Shown here one piece after another: positions 40,825 to 55,900 of a stretch of DNA of 64,000 nt. Position 1 is the stretch's first letter. Each line of letters begins with the position of its first letter. The position numbers and the translations under genes are program-made. The notes under the pieces are model-generated. The model saw only the letters and a program-made list of their open reading frames with translations, did no database searches and had not been told where the DNA came from. Source of the DNA: Hippasteria phrygiana (taxonomy: Eukaryota; Echinodermata; Asteroidea; Valvatida; Goniasteridae). The stretch is from positions 1 through 64,000 of the forward strand of contig JAZGUH010000420.1 of the NCBI GenBank assembly GCA_037893225.1, given 5' to 3'.

Positions 40825-40993
40825 TTGTGTCATTATATACAAGTCTTATCTGCATGCGTTTTGTTTGCTGTGCCACTAAATAGTAAGCTAAACTCGTTAC
40901 AGTAGGAAGATCCAAGTATGGAAAGTGTACACAATGTAACTCCAGATTGGTAGCTGTAGGGTACTCACACAAGGAAACAAAATGGGAACAACG

Positions 40994-41442
40994 AGGCGAT
41001 TGTGTAGTGTAGCGCCCTGTTCAGGGAACGAAAGTCCACTTTTAGGTTATTGGAATTGCCAAAGTAGTTAGCGACATTACAAACCAAAACTCAAAAGGTA
41101 TTCCGTAGATAAAGGGCAGGGTTTTAGTTTTTGAGGGAAAATTTTGTGGTAAAGCGACGATGAAGACGACAAACGGGAAAATACTGGAAGATGGCGATCA
41201 CCGCGATGCAGAGTACAAAACACACAAAACCGAGTGGATTCACATGGCAACTGCCGTAAAGCGCTTAAGAAAATTGCATTTTCTACTGCAATAAACTGTT
41301 CAAAATTACTGTTCAAAAAGAGATGTCAATATAATTCAGAGAAGTCTGCTTTAGGTTGAAAAAGTCATTTTGGAATGAGAAAAAATACCCTCTACTCTAA
41401 TTCGATTAAAACTAAAGAGGGGCCCTACACTGCACAATCGCC
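40994..41442. mobile_element. MITE, TIR GGCGATTGTGTAGTGTAG (copy 3)
   Basis: The unit 2 duplicate of 11259-11705, at the matching place downstream of LOX-B. Confidence 0.8.
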
Positions 41443-41885
41443 AACAATGGTACCCGGCAAGTTGGTCTTTGAGTGGTACCCCACAGGGGAGATTGTAAAG
41501 ATATCTTGAGAATAATAACACATGCACGTGTATCGGCTATGCTAATGCTCAAGTTGTGGCGACGCATATACCTCAGGCTACTTTTATAGTGAAATTAATT
41601 AAATTGATTGGTCAATTGATTACTATTCATAATAGATGTGCATGCGGTGCATTCACTATTTACAGCGTCGCTATGACCCCGTGGGTCATTCGAACAACGA
41701 GCTGTGAAGACACCGAGACAGTACATAAATAGCGGCGATTTTAAAAAAATAGTTATGTGTACTCAATTGACACGTGATCGCATGAAAGCATCTAAAAGTG
41801 CATAATTACGAAAATGTCTCCATATCTGAAAAGAATGCTGGCCTCGCCAACCCAATTAGTGTTAGATGTTAAAGTAATCTCAAAA

Positions 41886-42238
41886 CAGGGTTCCCACCCT
41901 TTCATGAAAACAAAATTCCCTGATTTTCCCCCAAGTTTTCCCTGATGAATTTTCAAAATTCCAGGATAATTATTTTGACCTATATTCAGTTTGACACGTC
42001 TTCAATGTCGTTGAAAGAGAGATAAAGAGGGATTTCCACACTGAAAAGCCACCATAGCCAATCATCCAGTGGATACGATGTTTGGCCATGAGACAAAATA
42101 TAACAGACTAACCACTTTCTCTTTTCCCTGATTTGAGGCATTTTTCTCAAATTCCCTGACTTTTCCCTGACTGTAAAAAGCGAAACTCATTTTCCAGGTT
42201 TTCCCCGATTTCCAGGATGCGGTGGGAACCCAGCCCTG
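41886..42238. mobile_element. hAT-like MITE downstream of LOX-B
   Basis: Duplicate of 12147-12472 with about 30 extra bases near 42080. Confidence 0.75.
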
Positions 42239-42361
42239 CAAAACTGTGACCCGTCGGACATTCCGTTAGCTTTCCCAACTTCTTAGAACAAACATCCGAA
42301 TTTGGTCCGCGACGGTCTCACTAAACCTGACTGTAGACCATGGATTCTACAGAATTCGCAA

Positions 42362-42476
42362 TTAGATACTGATGGCATTTGGGACCTCCTTCGGGTGGCA
42401 GTAGTCATAGGGGAATTCCCTGTGTCTGTTACGCTCGTCGATGGTGATCCCAATCTGCTCCAGATCCTTCCGGAAC
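42362..42476 (-). CDS. LOX-B exon 12 (stop)
   Basis: 115 nt ending PNAISI and TAA. Changes Q660R and E661K flip the local charge next to the exon 11/12 junction. Confidence 0.94.
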
Positions 42477-43923
42477 CTGAACGAGGAAAAGTAGAAAAAG
42501 AAATGCGATGACGGCTTCATCTCAATAAACAATCATCATCACAAAATGTGACTTTTTAGCTTCACTTTAGCCCTCACTTTTAAGTTTTAAAGGCCTTAAT
42601 TAAAGCCTGGCGTTGGGGGCGACTTTCATAAAAAATATTACTGAATGGAAACTGCTTACTGTTCGAGAGCTTTGATGGCAATGGGACAGAAGCCGTACTG
42701 CATCTCGAAGTCACCCAAGCTGTTGGTGGTCTTCTCGCTCAGGAGTCGAGTCACTTTCATGACTTCAAGGGTCACGTGCTTATCAGGAAGACTATCAAGA
42801 ATGTCCTTCTCAGTACGTGGACTCTGCGAACACGGATGGAAAATAACTGATAAATAATAATTTATTATTAATCATTAATAATAATATATATGTTTTCCCG
42901 GCCAATTTAGACAAAATTTAATTAAATTTAATACTCGGCTCATTCAATTTCGTTTGAAAATGAATGCTCCGTTGAATCAGCATTCAACAGTCAAAAGGAG
43001 TAATTCCATTTCAGCAGTTAGCATTCACTGGCCAAATAAGATCATTCAAATTCATGAGGTCGCAAAGATCATTCAATTTCGTAAAATCCAGCAGCAAGAG
43101 GCTGGTCAACCATTCAATTTCATCAATTGGCAAACATTTTTCAAATGTTTACATTCAAATTCGTTTCAATGGTATGTGCTTTCTGATTCGTATTTTAATT
43201 TGACGTGGTCCGAACATTGGCAGAAATATAGAAGAAAACATAAAGACCAGTGCAAACTATCACAAGGCTATAGCGATAGATTTTGTTTTCATTTCAAACT
43301 CATCACTATAACTTTTTAAACTTTACTTAACAGTCTTCTATATACAGGGTACAGGCTTTAACTTTAATCATGGGGTAACAAAGCAAAAGGAACAATTACA
43401 TTTGTATTGCAATTAAGACAAAACACATGCATATGACGTAGATGCAATGCAAACAACACGGAAACGCATCTAACAAAGAAAAACTCAAGTGCCAGTAAAA
43501 GAGCTATTGCCAGCTTCCTCGAATAAACAAGCCATAACTCATGTTTAATTTGAACGCACAGAATTTGAAATTCATTGCCCATAAACGAAAAAGAAAACAA
43601 AAACTAGCAACAAATTGATGTGCGCTTCGATGAGTCTTAATTTGATTTCATGAATTATAGATAGGTATATAGTAGAAATTCAACTGAAGATTGGTGAAAA
43701 TGTAGTCTTGAATGCCTATAAACGAAATAGAATGACTAAAACGAACCTGCATGAAAAGAACGAAATCATGTGTGCACAAACACGAAATTGAATGCAATAG
43801 TAGCTATAAAGAAACACTGGTTTGATTGAATTAGGGGAAATGCGTGAATTTGAATGCATGTTAATGAAATTGAATTAATTTGTGATGAAATTGGCCGGGA
43901 AAACCTATAATAATAATAATAAT

Positions 43924-43954
<31 letters not shown>

Positions 43955-46900
43955 GACAGGCCATGCAAGGTTTAGCTGACAAGCGGTCTCTGGACGAAGA
44001 CAATAATAGGTTTCGGAGAATATATGAACACAGGGCAAGATAAGTTCAGTTGGAAGAGTACCTGTACGGTAACCGGAGGCCGCAGGTTCAAATCCCGCTT
44101 CTGCAAGTGTTTTTTGTTCACTTTGAAAATTTGAAAAGTCTAGCTGTTAGAAGTTTGTTTTCCCCTTTGCCAACAAGAGTATCCATCTACCTTTGCGTAC
44201 ATGGGGTACCTACATTCGCAACAGCCACCATCAACCAATGACAAGAAACACAATCAGGTGACATTATGCCAACCCTGCGACTATAATTCTTAGGGTGTGC
44301 TGGAAGCCTTGTTCCTGAGCGACCCACGAACACTGCTCTGTTGTCATGTTGCCGGTTATGAATGAGGAAGTGCGCAGATATAGAGGCGCTGATCGCCGTA
44401 GGTGTCATCAACAGCATGCTCCAGGCCTCTATACGATTGTACATATATTTCATGACAAGTATAACCAACATGAAACTGTCTAAAAATACTACTCATGCGA
44501 GCTTCGTACGATTTAGTTGATCCAGTTCCTTATCCACGCTCACCTCTTACATGTTTTTACAATCACTGCTTCTCTCAAATGCACAATCAATCAACAGGAA
44601 CTTTCCAAAGATGCGCCTTGTTCGATCTTTGTTCTCGTTCGTCATGTACTCCCCAAGAACTCTGCGTTTGATAAAGTAGTTGTTGCTAAACAAAACTTAC
44701 GCAAGGTTTTACCCAAGTCATTAACGGTGTGCCATGACACTGTTACACCATGGTGACCTACTTAACAAAACAGCGCCATGGCACACCGCAGAGTTAAAGT
44801 GCTATATAACTTTTCCATGTGTAATTGCCCGACTAACACCGCTGCCCACCACTTAATTTCCCAAGAAGTGGGCAGTGAAAACAGCGTTCGAATACGCCGC
44901 TAGCACTATTATTACAAGCATACCTTATCTGTAGGAGGGGCCATCCTCATGTAGGCTGAGTAGTAAGGAGGGAAGGCGAAGTCCTCATACATGGGGAAGT
45001 TTGCAACACCATGTGACACGCTGCAAATGAACATGATGGGCGTGACCGTCCGGATAATGTCTTCAACGGTGGCAAATTTCCCATCAGCAGGTATGCCCTG
45101 AAGTGAAAAAATTATCGGTTCGTATATACATCACCACTCCAATGATGAAGTCGTTTGTTTGATCAGATATAATGGCCAGCCTCGGCAAATTCAACTATTT
45201 CGTATACATGTACTGAACTTCGTAATCTCCGTACGCCATGATCATAGTGGATATGTGCGCTTTATAAATAGACGCATTATTGTCGATTGTAAAATTGCTT
45301 CACACGAGGCAATTTTAGCAAGCAAATTGAAGGCACCTAATACCACTGCAGGCTAAAGGAATGCTTGAGTGGCACGAGATGCATTTTTCTGACAATGTTT
45401 TTCTTCTTGGAGATTGCCTGGAACTAATTGCCTGAATAAGCTAGCTCGGTATCTCGAAGGTCAGAGGTTATTCGGGATAAAATAGCTGACGTAATGTCAC
45501 GCGAACGCCCATTCTGATTGAATTTAAGCGTGCGCGTTGTGCGTCCACCTTGCGCGTTCATAAGCGCGTGTTTATAGGTCACGGGTCATTCGGGATAACT
45601 ATGCCATTGTGCACATGTGCAGTTGAAATACCGAACTGGATTATTGCCTCGTGACACGGCCCTAAAATAACGAATAATCTTTTTCCATTGTCCTGTATTT
45701 TTACATTCTGTACGTTTTATGCGACCTACTTAACAAAACAGCGCCATGGCACACCGCAGAGTTAAAACACCTCGCCCACAGATTCTGTGTCTCGATTGGC
45801 CGAGAGCGAATCACATGACATTCGCTATTGTTGCTATCTTCCTGTACACGGCCAAAAGTACAATACCCGTAGCAACCAATTAGTACTATACCCGTAGCAA
45901 CCGAAGTACTGTACGCATAGCACCAGTATTGTGTGCAAAATGCATATGGATACTGTACAGTGTGCGCGTTACACATAGCGCGTATTCTTCCAAAGTGATA
46001 GCGCAACAGAACTGGATTCAAACATATCGTGAAGGGGTAGTTTGGAAAAGTGCAAATAATTTTCAACTAATTTCAAATTCAAATAGACGTATACTTAACT
46101 GTATTTAAATGAAATTAATCAGTTTGCACTGAAATCAAGCAGAATCTGTTGAAGAGGCGTTATAAAACAAATATTGACCGCTTTATCTCGTAGTGTAGTA
46201 AAACTAGCCTCCATCGGTGATCCATGGAGATTTCTATTTTCTGCTCGGCTCCGCCTCGGGAAATATATAATGCTGCAAGGATCACCTCGGATGCAGGAGG
46301 CTAGCTTTACTACACCACTCCAAGCAGTCAATATTTGTATAAAAATAACATTTCTTATATAATAACATGTTATAATCACCTTAATCCCAACACCGCCTTT
46401 ATCCTGAGGAGTGGCCATCAAACGCCCCCACTCCTGCAGCTCGTAATCACCAGCTATCAATTCCGCAGTTTCTGGAGCAAGTTAAAAACAAAAACGAATC
46501 TGAATTGTCTCATTGAAATTGAAATTAAATGTCACTCATGTCACCAAGGGTGTGGGCCTACATTTTCAGCAAGTCTTTAGAAATCGTTGCCGAAGTTTCA
46601 GGAAGTCACAAAAATGTAATAAATCTGTCAATTCATGGTAGTACGCTTAATTTAAAACCATTTCTGCTTACCAAAAAGTTTATAATACAGGGACTATGCA
46701 AATAGGATTAATTTAAATTTAATTTAATTTTTTCTGGTAATCAAACCAAGGATTCGTCAAATTAAAGCGCATATCGCACTGTAGCTCGAAAGCCCGAAGA
46801 AACCTGTTGGAAGAAAACGAAGAAATGTTCAGTTTCAGAATTTTTAAGCTAAAACATTTCCATGTTAATATAAATGTCAAAGACCTTTCTAGCTATACCA

Positions 46901-49900
46901 GGGTATATGCTGATGATATTTTAATATTCATGTTAATGCAAATTTTAATATCCATGAAGCCAAAACATTGCGTCATCAGAGAATAAACAGGGGCATCTTC
47001 ATAATACTGTGTAGAAAATAATAGAACAGTTTCTATATTTTCTTTTCTGGAGAGGGGTTTTATTATTAAGTTAATTACCATATTAAATAGATTGTTTGGA
47101 ACCGTTTTCCAAACTGGTTAGCTTTTAAAAGAATTAAAGCCACTACATTCTTCATTTAAAGCAAGATATGGGACAAAGGAACCCCCTTTTGTGTTGGTCA
47201 CTGTGTTCCCGGAATCGCAGGAATTCCTTTTAGATATCCGGGGGGGGGGGGGGGGGGGGGGGGTGGGTATCTGTCAGGTAACAATAGGTTTAGAGTGTGT
47301 ATAGGCTATATGGACAAGGGGGGGGGGGGGGCGGGTATGGTCCTATATCTTGCTGGGTATATAACGCCACACTTTTAGCCCCCCCCCCCGAACAAAGACA
47401 CTGATAATTTTAGAGACCGCCAACATAGCACAGTTGGAAGAGCACCGGTACGGTATTCCGGAGGTCGCAGGTTCGAATCCCGCTCCTGCCAGTTTTCTTT
47501 ATTAAATTTGAAAAACAAAAATTCTTTTACTTCAACAGAAAACAAAGATTAAGATCATGCTCGTGTGACAGGTGCGGAAAATGCCCCCCCCCCCCCCACT
47601 TTTTTTGTTTTTTTACTTCTTGTATATTTTGTTTCGTTAAGAAAGGGACTATTTCCTTATTGCAATATCAATCCACTCATTCCTGTATTATGCAATCACC
47701 CAGTTTGGCGCCACCAGCGGCGTCACACACTCACACTCCATTCTACCCTCCAGTCTACCCTCTCACATTAAGGACTCTATCATTCTGGACTCTTTTCATG
47801 GTTTCAACAGATGTTTGTCCGCTCATTTTCATGATTCATAAATGATAGTAACTTTGCTTACTATTCCAAGGTGTTTTATGTTCTCTGATTTATTGTAAAT
47901 TCAATTTAAGATTTGTTTGCTTTTTTGTATTTATTTAGTATTACATGTATTTATCTATTTCTTCTTTTAGTTATCTTCTTTTTATGTTATGTTATTTTAT
48001 TATTATTATTTTACTTTAACTATTTATATATTTGATTATTCTTATTTTTATTTATTACATAGTTTTCCTTTTTCATATTTAGATATTATATATATATATA
48101 GATATATATGAATTTTATCTCAAGTGTCTTTTTTGTATCCTTTTACAGCTTGGATAGACAGGCTTTCGGGCCACAGTGTTTCAGTACACTTTTGTCTATC
48201 CTGGCCGGCTTTAAATTGATTGTTTTTGTATATCCCCCTCCCACCAATCTCTCTTCTCCCTACCCCCTACCCCCCCCCCCATACCACCAATCTCCTCCCT
48301 AACCATCCCCCACCTATACAAGTCCCACCCGTTCCCATACCACTCTCTCCTCCCCCTGATGTATTTTTTCTTAATTTTGTATTTTTCTCGTTTTCTTGTA
48401 TTAAGTTGTTTTGTTGTTCATTGAAATTTGGCCGAATAAATAATAATAATAAAAATAATAATAATAATTAGAAATCTCCTGGATGCGGCAAATGGGCGAC
48501 TCTTCTCGAAATAACTCTATTTGGGCGACACGAGTGTCGCCCTTTTAGAGCACTTTCCCCACGCGCCTTACTAAAAAACACTCCAAAGGGGCGACTTTTA
48601 CAATAGGGCGACAGTTATGTGTCGCCCTATTCGACCAGGTCACCCTAACCCACTCTTTTCCAGGATTATGTGTCGCCATATCCGGCAATTGAGGAAAATT
48701 TTAGAGACACTGAACATGTAGGCCTATGTCTCCTTTCCTTCTCTGAATCTACAGGTAAATACCTTTGATGTATTTTCACTTCGTTTATATACTGTTAATG
48801 CTTTTTGTTGTTTTCTCATATTTAAATATGCAGGTATCTATTTATAATGACAGGATTGCCATGAAATCTGTATTTTTATGCTAAAACCTTGTCCCTTTCT
48901 GTTGGTAAACTTGAGCGAGTTCACTTTTGTAAATATCTCACTTTAACCAAACCTTTCAGTAATGTGTCAATTAATAACGCCTTAGAGAGAGTTCCTTATT
49001 TCATTTACTTAGTTCATTTCATTGATTTGGTTATTTTGATGTAATTTTTCTTGAATTTTGATGCGCCCTTAAGACGGCAGCCGTCACGTAAGGATCTTCC
49101 CGCCAAACTATTTTTCCTTTAAAAGTATCTATCATTCCACAATTTTGATTCAGCACATTCATTATTTGTTTTTGTTTTAAGAATTATGTCCACATTTGTC
49201 TATCGATTGCTTGTAAATTCCGTTTAAGATTATTTGCTTTTGTCAGACCTTGTCCGTCATTTCGTAATCTCGTTAATACGACATGTTTTAATTAATTTGA
49301 TTTCTTGTAAATATTATACCATATTGTAAACACAGACTCACACTCCATTCCAGAGACACTGAACCCCAAAATTGCAACTTATTTATGTATGCAGATGACT
49401 CCACGTTAACTTGTAGCTCCTCTAGTATTAACGAAATAGAAAGGAACTTGAATGTAGCTCTTGCTAGTATTCACAACTGGTGCCAAAGAAACAAACTAGC
49501 ATTAAATGCCAACAAAACCAAATGTATGCTTATTGGTTCAAGGCAGAAAATATCCAACGTCGACCTAAACGTGTGCATTGCTGATAAGGTTATCGAAAAA
49601 GTGAAATCTTGTAAATGCTTGGGTGTAGTTGTTGATGAAACATTAAGTTGGGGTACACATGTTGAATACGTAAGGAAGACTGTTTCGTCTAAATTGGGTG
49701 TGTTAAACAGAATTCGTGATTACGTTCCCCAAAGCAGCCTGCACACACTCTTTGTAAGTTTAGTTATGCCATCTTTAGAGTATTGCTGTACGGTGTGGGG
49801 AGGAAGGTACATATCTCACGACAATACCCTCAACAAATGTCTAAAAAGAGCAGCACGGATAATCCTTAAATGTACCTCCCTCACCCCCTCAGCTGATATG

Positions 49901-52900
49901 TTTGCCAGACTAAATTGGATTCCTTTTAAAGAAAGAGTTCAGTTCAAAAAGGCTATCTTTGTTTTCAAAAGCCTTAACAAAATGACTCCTTTGTACATGA
50001 CAAATCTGTTTACACCACTTACAGTGATTCGTGAAACACGACAATCGACCCAAATGGCACTGAAAGTTCCTTTCGCCAAAAAGGAATGCTACGTGACAAG
50101 TTTCGCTGTGAGTGGTGCCAGTATATGGAATAATCTGCCTGAACAAATGAGAACCATAAACTCTTTAAGTACATTTAAATCGGAGCTACGTAAAGCCATC
50201 TATCAGTGATATTTCTGTATAATTTACGCTGAACTGCGGAGTTATAAACTTGGTTGCCAAAATACTTTGGAACCGGATGGGAATTTCCCCTTGTTTTTCA
50301 CCCTAAAAGGGTTTTTTTTTTCGCGGGTTTTTCGCCCATCCCGTAAATCAGCAATAGGCTTCTACTGGAGAGTTGAAAAGTTAACCGAAGATATATTTAT
50401 TTGTGTAAACATTATTGTATTTGTTTAAATACTTTGTATGAATGTGTAAATATTCAATTTTAACTAATAATATGCAGGGCCCCAATGGAAACCAGTTTTA
50501 AACTGTTTGGGCACACCCTGGGTAAAGAAATGTAATAAATAAACATGTATGTCTCCTTTCCTTCTCTGAATCTACAGAAATACAACACCGGTGAAGACAG
50601 GATATTGCCGTTCTCCTCCGCCCATTTATTTTGGCCTCATTCTTGAGTGTCACACTCGTATTGTGATGTATCAAGAAAAGTTGAACTTGATATCTATTGC
50701 ACATTCCTTTACGTCTCTTCCATGTTAGGACGTTTTTGTAGATACAAAATCTGATAATTAAACTACAATCACCGTAGTGTGCTTCGACGACCATTCTGAC
50801 GTATTTCTCCATTGCCTCGTAAACCAGCAGGGCGTCGTCACGGTAGTGGTAATTTGGAAGTGCATACACGTCTTCGACCCCGCGCTCCTTGAGGTCGTTT
50901 GGAAGGGTGCCCTCTACGTCCAGGCGCCACCTGTTGAAGGCCCGTCCGACCAGGTGAAACAGTCCGTCGCGACCGATATTCATGGTTTCGTCCACCCATC
51001 CGTCGACTGTGGTCAGAAGGGTCAGACCACGGCTGTGTATACAGTAAAGAAACAGAATCACTATTACACCGAAAGCCTACTTTTGTATATGTGCCCCAAC
51101 CCAACAAAATGAGTCACAAGTCGCCAGAGTTACTTTTGAGTTACATGCCCTTAAACATGACTGATACTGTCGAAATCAATAGGAACTGTCAAGGATTTAA
51201 CCCACTTAATGTCCACATTCATTAGTATGTCAAACTGAGTGATACATCAAAATGAGGAGCCATTATTGCCCTTTCCAAAAAATGAGCTTAAGACTCATTT
51301 CGTAGGATCCGGTCAATATTATAAGAAGAAAAAATCCGGCAAGTGTTTTGTTCCTTCAATTAGATTTTCGTTGGAGTGATGGTCATGCTATAGTAGACAC
51401 AACCTGTTATGCCCGTCCCTGTATGATTTTGCGATACCCGAGTCCTATAAAATCGGGGGTACCACTACAGTAATAAATCGATAGCATCACAATAGGATTC
51501 ATGTTCAATTAAAACTATAAACAATAATAGAAAGTGGTGAATGTGACAAGTTGTGACACTCAGTATTATTTTAACATACTGGTTGATGGCCATAAGGAAC
51601 AGGAAGTGCGGCGCCAGAAGACGGAAGAGTGGGTGAGAGGGGGAGAGAGACACGTGCATGGTGACCGCCACCGACTCCATGGCCAGATGAGTGAAGCCAA
51701 AATGGTTGCAAGACTGGTGGTAGGCGGCGTCGGCTAAGTTGAACCACATCTTAGCGAGGAGCCATGTGTACTCTGGGTCGCTGGGGAGGAACACCTGAAG
51801 ACAAAAGACGAAAGGGATTGAAGTATAATATTAAATTTATAGGCGCGCCTCATGCAAGGTTACTGACCAGGACAAGTTGAAGAGAATGAGGTGCTGCACG
51901 GCACTGGTGTGTAAATCTATCTGGATGATGCATAGCGGAGAAGTACAGCCAACATTCTCTGAAGTGTAGTGATGTGAATACCACCGGTGAGCGAGCAAGG
52001 TTTAGCCAAAAACCAACATCCCGAACAACCAGCCAACCAGTCTTTCTAGTCAGGCTACCGGTGAGCGAGCACGGTTTAGCCAAAAACCAACATCCCGAAC
52101 AACCAGCCAACCAGACTTTTTAGTCAGGTCACCGGTGAGCGAGCAAGGTTGAGCCAAAAACCAACATCAAGAACAACCAGACTTTCCAGTCAGGCTACTG
52201 GTGAGCGAGCAAGGTTTAGCAAAAAACCAACATCCCGAACAACCAGCCAACCAGACTTTCTAGTCAGGCTATCGGTGATGGAGCAAGGTTTAGCCAAAAA
52301 CCAACATTCCAAACGACCAGCCAACCAGACTTTCTAGTCAGGCTACTAGTGAGCGAGCAAGGTTTAGCCAAAAAACAACATCCCGAACGACCAGCCAACC
52401 AGACTTTCTAGTCAGGCCACCGGTGAGCGAGCAAGGTTTAGCCAAAAAACAACATCCCGAACAACCAGCCAACCAGACTTTCTAGTCAGGCCACCAATGA
52501 TCGAGCAGGGTTTAGCCAAAAACCAACATCCCGAACAACCAGCCAACTAGACTTTCTAGTCAGGCTATCGGTGATCGAGCAAGGTTTAGCCAAAACCCAA
52601 CATCCCGAACAACCAGCCAACCAGACTTTCTAGTCAGGCTATCGGTGAGCGAGCAAGGTTTAGCCAAAAACCAAAATCCCGAACAACCAGCCAACCAGAC
52701 TTTCTAGTCAGGCTATCGGTGAGCGAGCAAGGTTTAGCAAAAAAAATATATTACCGGGTTATCGGGTCCTTTCTTCTGCTCAAGCTGGACAGCGACAGGA
52801 ATAAGATGTTTGTCCTTATTCACTAAGAACAACCCAATCGGCGAAACTACCTGAGATGATAAAAACAGAAAACTACTTTGAGCAGGGTGGATAAAACACG

Positions 52901-55900
52901 ATAATTATATTCTTTTAAACAAAGTATGGCAGGTTTGCGGTAACACCATGTGAAATTTCTCTCTTGACTTGTGTGTTTCTGAAAAGAACCGGTTGTTTTA
53001 ACTCGACGTTTCGAACAGTATGCTCTGTTCGTCATCGGGAGACTGAATGTATGAAATAGCCAACCGGTGACAGTTTGAGCTCAATTCATCAACCGAGTCA
53101 GGAGAAAGTAAAAAAAAAACTATTCTATTTGAAAGAGGGTGTTGATTGCTGAGAGAAGTCTGCTTCCTTTTGTAGTTTTATGTAGATTGTGTATTGTAGA
53201 ATAAAACAGCCAATTATTTCTGCCATGAAACAACAAAAAAGTGACTTTTGAGAGCCATTTTTATCAAGTCCCCTCTATCTAGCACAGCATAGCCCGCTGG
53301 TGCTATTTGTCTAAAAGTCGTCGCTGCGGACAGCAAACAAATCTGACGTCATAACAAGAACTCCCTTTTGTGCCAAGTGCCAGACACAAAAGGAAGTTCG
53401 TGTTATGATACAAACAGTACATTTTCAGAGTAAAACTTGGTGTTTGATCATCATTGCGGTATAAACGGCGAACCTCATTGGTCAACGGAAACTCATTTTA
53501 ATGAGAAATTGATTGAAATAAGGTATACATGGTGAATCTAAAAAAAGAATAGGAGTACTTTTTACGCCTGTGACATTATGTTACCTTATAACTAAAAATC
53601 TTTGAATCGGCTAACTCTTTGCCAATTTATTTCAGCCCCCAATTGAGTTGAATAACTCGGCAATAGAGAAATAATTCAAAAACACTACATGAGGCCTATC
53701 TTGGTTTTCAAAATTTGGACTATTAAACGGTGGGTCCATTCCGTCGAAAACGAAAAAACAATAATTCTATAAAACGGATTGACAAAACTTTAAAGGGGAA
53801 CAAAATCCCATCAAAATGTGATTATGCAGTTGAACAATACAATGTATTTGGGCGCCCCCACAAATGATGCACTTAGCCGCGGGTGAACACTAAGCATAAG
53901 TTGCAGATCACATGACTACAGATTTGGCCCAAAATACACAAAGTGAACAAAGAAAACTGAAGAAAGCGGGATTTGAACCTGCGACCCCCGGAATACCGTA
54001 CCGGCGGTCCAGCTGCGAGCTATCTTGCCCTATGTTGGCGGTCTCCCAAACTGTCAGTGTCTTTGTGTGGGGGCGCTACTCAGACGTCATAAACCCATTA
54101 TGTCGTATAACCAGGGATCGCACCGCAACGATACCCTGGGAAGCGAGTGACATGGACATTGTGGGGATCACTCAATGAAGATACGACTTTCAAACTTCGT
54201 CTAACAAACCACTAGGGAAACTGACGAGGTAATTCGAACCTACACATTTGAATAACACAACCTACCTGAGCGAGGGCCTGTGCTCGGTCTCTGCTTAAAT
54301 TGTAAAACATCTTAGAGCATTTGTCTACCTACTTACCGGTGTTCCCTGCTTCACTGGGAGGTTCTGCATGATCTCGTAGTCAATGTAGTACAGCTTCTTC
54401 TTGTCGATAGCTTCTTGGATGGTCATGCCTTCAAGGAACGGCCCAAGCATCTCATCAGTCACTCCAAACCTAACGACAGAGCAGGCACTGGCCGTTAATG
54501 GGCTTGTTAAGAAAGTCACTGACAAAGTAGTGGGAAATGGGGAAAGGTCGAGTTGTCTCTACGGTCGAGTTGTCTCCACCCAGGATAGTTATGTTTGATT
54601 AGCCAATGTGCACTTAACTTGCAGCCGGGGCCTGTATACTCCCCAGGGAGCTGAGAAGGTCTCAGGAATGATTTTGTGCCTGATGAGCAGAGGTGATAAT
54701 TACTGTAAACGCTGTGATTTTGTTCAACTACAAAGAGCATTCTAAATGCTGGTTATTAATGAAACCAAGGATTCCTCAAAAGCGCATATCGCTGCCACAC
54801 CACAGCTTATGAGCCTAAAAGAAACATTTGGAGAGAGGAGGGCGAAAATATGAGGAAAAGCCAAAAAAACCAGTGGCCCTGGGGGATTCGAACCTTGGTC
54901 ACAGAGGTGGAAGGCGAGGATAGTTCCACTGTACTGGGCAAACCTGGCTCCCTTGCTACGGCTTTTACTTACTTCACAGGGACTTCCTTGAAGCGTCTGA
55001 GCTGGGTGGTATTGCACCTGATGAGCCGCTGCAACCCAAATTCGATGTCCGATCTCCACATTCTCACACCCTATACGTAAAACATGGAAATAAGCAAACC
55101 AACATGTCAATAACCGACAACCAGGCTTTGAACAGAACACAGAGAAAACGCTGTTTAAACTTTTTAAACAACCCCGGGTTGTTTAAAAAGTTTAAACAGC
55201 GTTTTCTCTGTGAAGGATTCTTTGCCAGTTTCAAATTGTTTGGGAAAGTTACAGATTATTTTTTGGACTAGCAACATGCACAATTTTATTAAATTAGTCC
55301 ACAGAAAATATATATTAAATAATTACATATCATTAAGGGACACGAAGAAGTTACATCAGCGGATACCCTTTCCTTGGGTGTGTAAATTTTCCCACTTCCA
55401 ATAGCAAAAAATCCATTCTCTCAATCATATATCAGATCTACCAAACTTTGAATTGTTAATGTCATTTTATTTCCACTTTATTAGTTTTTTTTATGTAGGC
55501 AAGATCGTAATTTATTGTATTTTACGTCTGCGTAAATGCATAAATAGCGCCACCAATATCAAAAGAGCCCTTGCTTTTGAAAATTATTTGAAAATAGTAA
55601 AACTGAAAAAACCTTTGTTGTTGAGAATTATTGTTAAAAATCATTTTTTTTTTCGGGGGGGGGGGCGTGTGTTTAGTTAGGGGCCCCCTTTTCCCTGGAT
55701 TCGCCCTAGCCCTACACAAATAAGGCTGTAAATGGTTCCTTTTTTAACTTCTAAAAGGAACCATTTACAGCCCTATTTGTAAGAAAAGATTCACCCTTAC
55801 CTGTACACTTTCATCGATTCCACATGGGGCTATTTATATCAGCCTTGCGAAGCAGGCTGGTATATTGTGATCGTCGCATTTCTTTCTTTCTTTCTTTATA

